From assembly GCA_022712785.1 (NCBI GenBank), contig JAFLJX010000223.1, positions 1 through 12,573 of the forward strand: 12,573 nt of DNA. The letters are read 5' to 3'. Each line of letters starts with the position of its first letter. Position 1 is the first letter of the stretch. A program made the translations under genes and the position numbers. Of this stretch, positions 12,536 to 12,573 are shown piece by piece. The notes beneath the pieces are model-generated. The model did not search any database. It was given only the letters and a program-made list of their open reading frames with translations, and had not been told where the DNA came from. The stretch comes from Mycoplasmatota bacterium (lineage in GTDB: Bacteria; Bacillota_I; Bacilli_A; Izemoplasmatales; Izemoplasmataceae).

Positions 12536-12573
12536 TCTTTTTTCCTCCTTTATTTAAAATCTCATATACTCCA
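12528..12573 (-). CDS. C-terminal end of an upstream gene, possibly a PadR-type regulator
   Basis: A minus-strand frame is open from the window edge to a TAA at 12530-12528 that overlaps the ATG of the HAAS-DUF4097 gene. The last residues read GVYEILNKGGKKNE. An overlapping start/stop and a Shine-Dalgarno inside the upstream frame are typical of translational coupling. In Firmicutes a PadR-like repressor commonly precedes HAAS-domain genes, which is the only reason to name it. With only 14 whole codons before the stop, an open frame by chance is possible. Confidence 0.4.

Overview
The window is a compact, strongly A+T-rich bacterial chromosome segment. It uses the standard stop codons: TGA ends folD, and Trp is TGG throughout. 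Shine-Dalgarno sites are of the GGAGG type. HslO, PyrR, PurB, GlnA (GSI-alpha), an M32 carboxypeptidase and a HAAS/DUF4097 protein all resemble Bacillus/Clostridium versions, so the source is a low-GC Firmicute. An ANTAR regulator beside glnA is a clostridial-style trait. I cannot place the genus. No mobile element, CRISPR array, tRNA or rRNA was seen.

Layout: hslO (1-861, +) enters from the left edge and is the only + strand gene. It converges on a minus-strand series. After a bidirectional terminator (1209-1247) come, in transcription order from right to left: the end of a possible PadR-type gene, then a HAAS-DUF4097 protein; an M32 carboxypeptidase with its own promoter and terminator; folD-purB-DUF1461 membrane protein, with folD/purB overlapping by a GTGA; an AzgA/PbuG-type purine permease behind a structured leader that resembles a diverged purine riboswitch; and pyrR-glyA-ANTAR regulator, followed by glnA with its own strong promoter and an attenuator leader.

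Most of the genes converge on nucleotide, one-carbon and nitrogen metabolism. GlyA makes glycine and 5,10-methylene-THF. FolD converts that to 10-formyl-THF for purine synthesis. PurB makes AICAR and AMP. The permease salvages purine bases. PyrR is the uridine-nucleotide-sensing RNA-binding regulator. GlnA supplies the glutamine used by purine and pyrimidine synthesis.

The most interesting content is RNA-based control. The glnA leader (about 2584-2691) begins with a hairpin carrying the hexaloop AAUGGU. It carries the same hexaloop again inside the 5' arm of an intrinsic terminator just before glnA, which is the architecture expected of an ANTAR antitermination target. The gene just upstream encodes an ANTAR protein whose receiver-like domain has lost the phosphorylation residues. 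A third hairpin with an A-N-N-G-N-N loop sits on that gene's own ribosome binding site. The permease leader at 6870-6936 has P1, P2 and P3 helices and most purine-aptamer signature bases in the right order, but with several core deviations.
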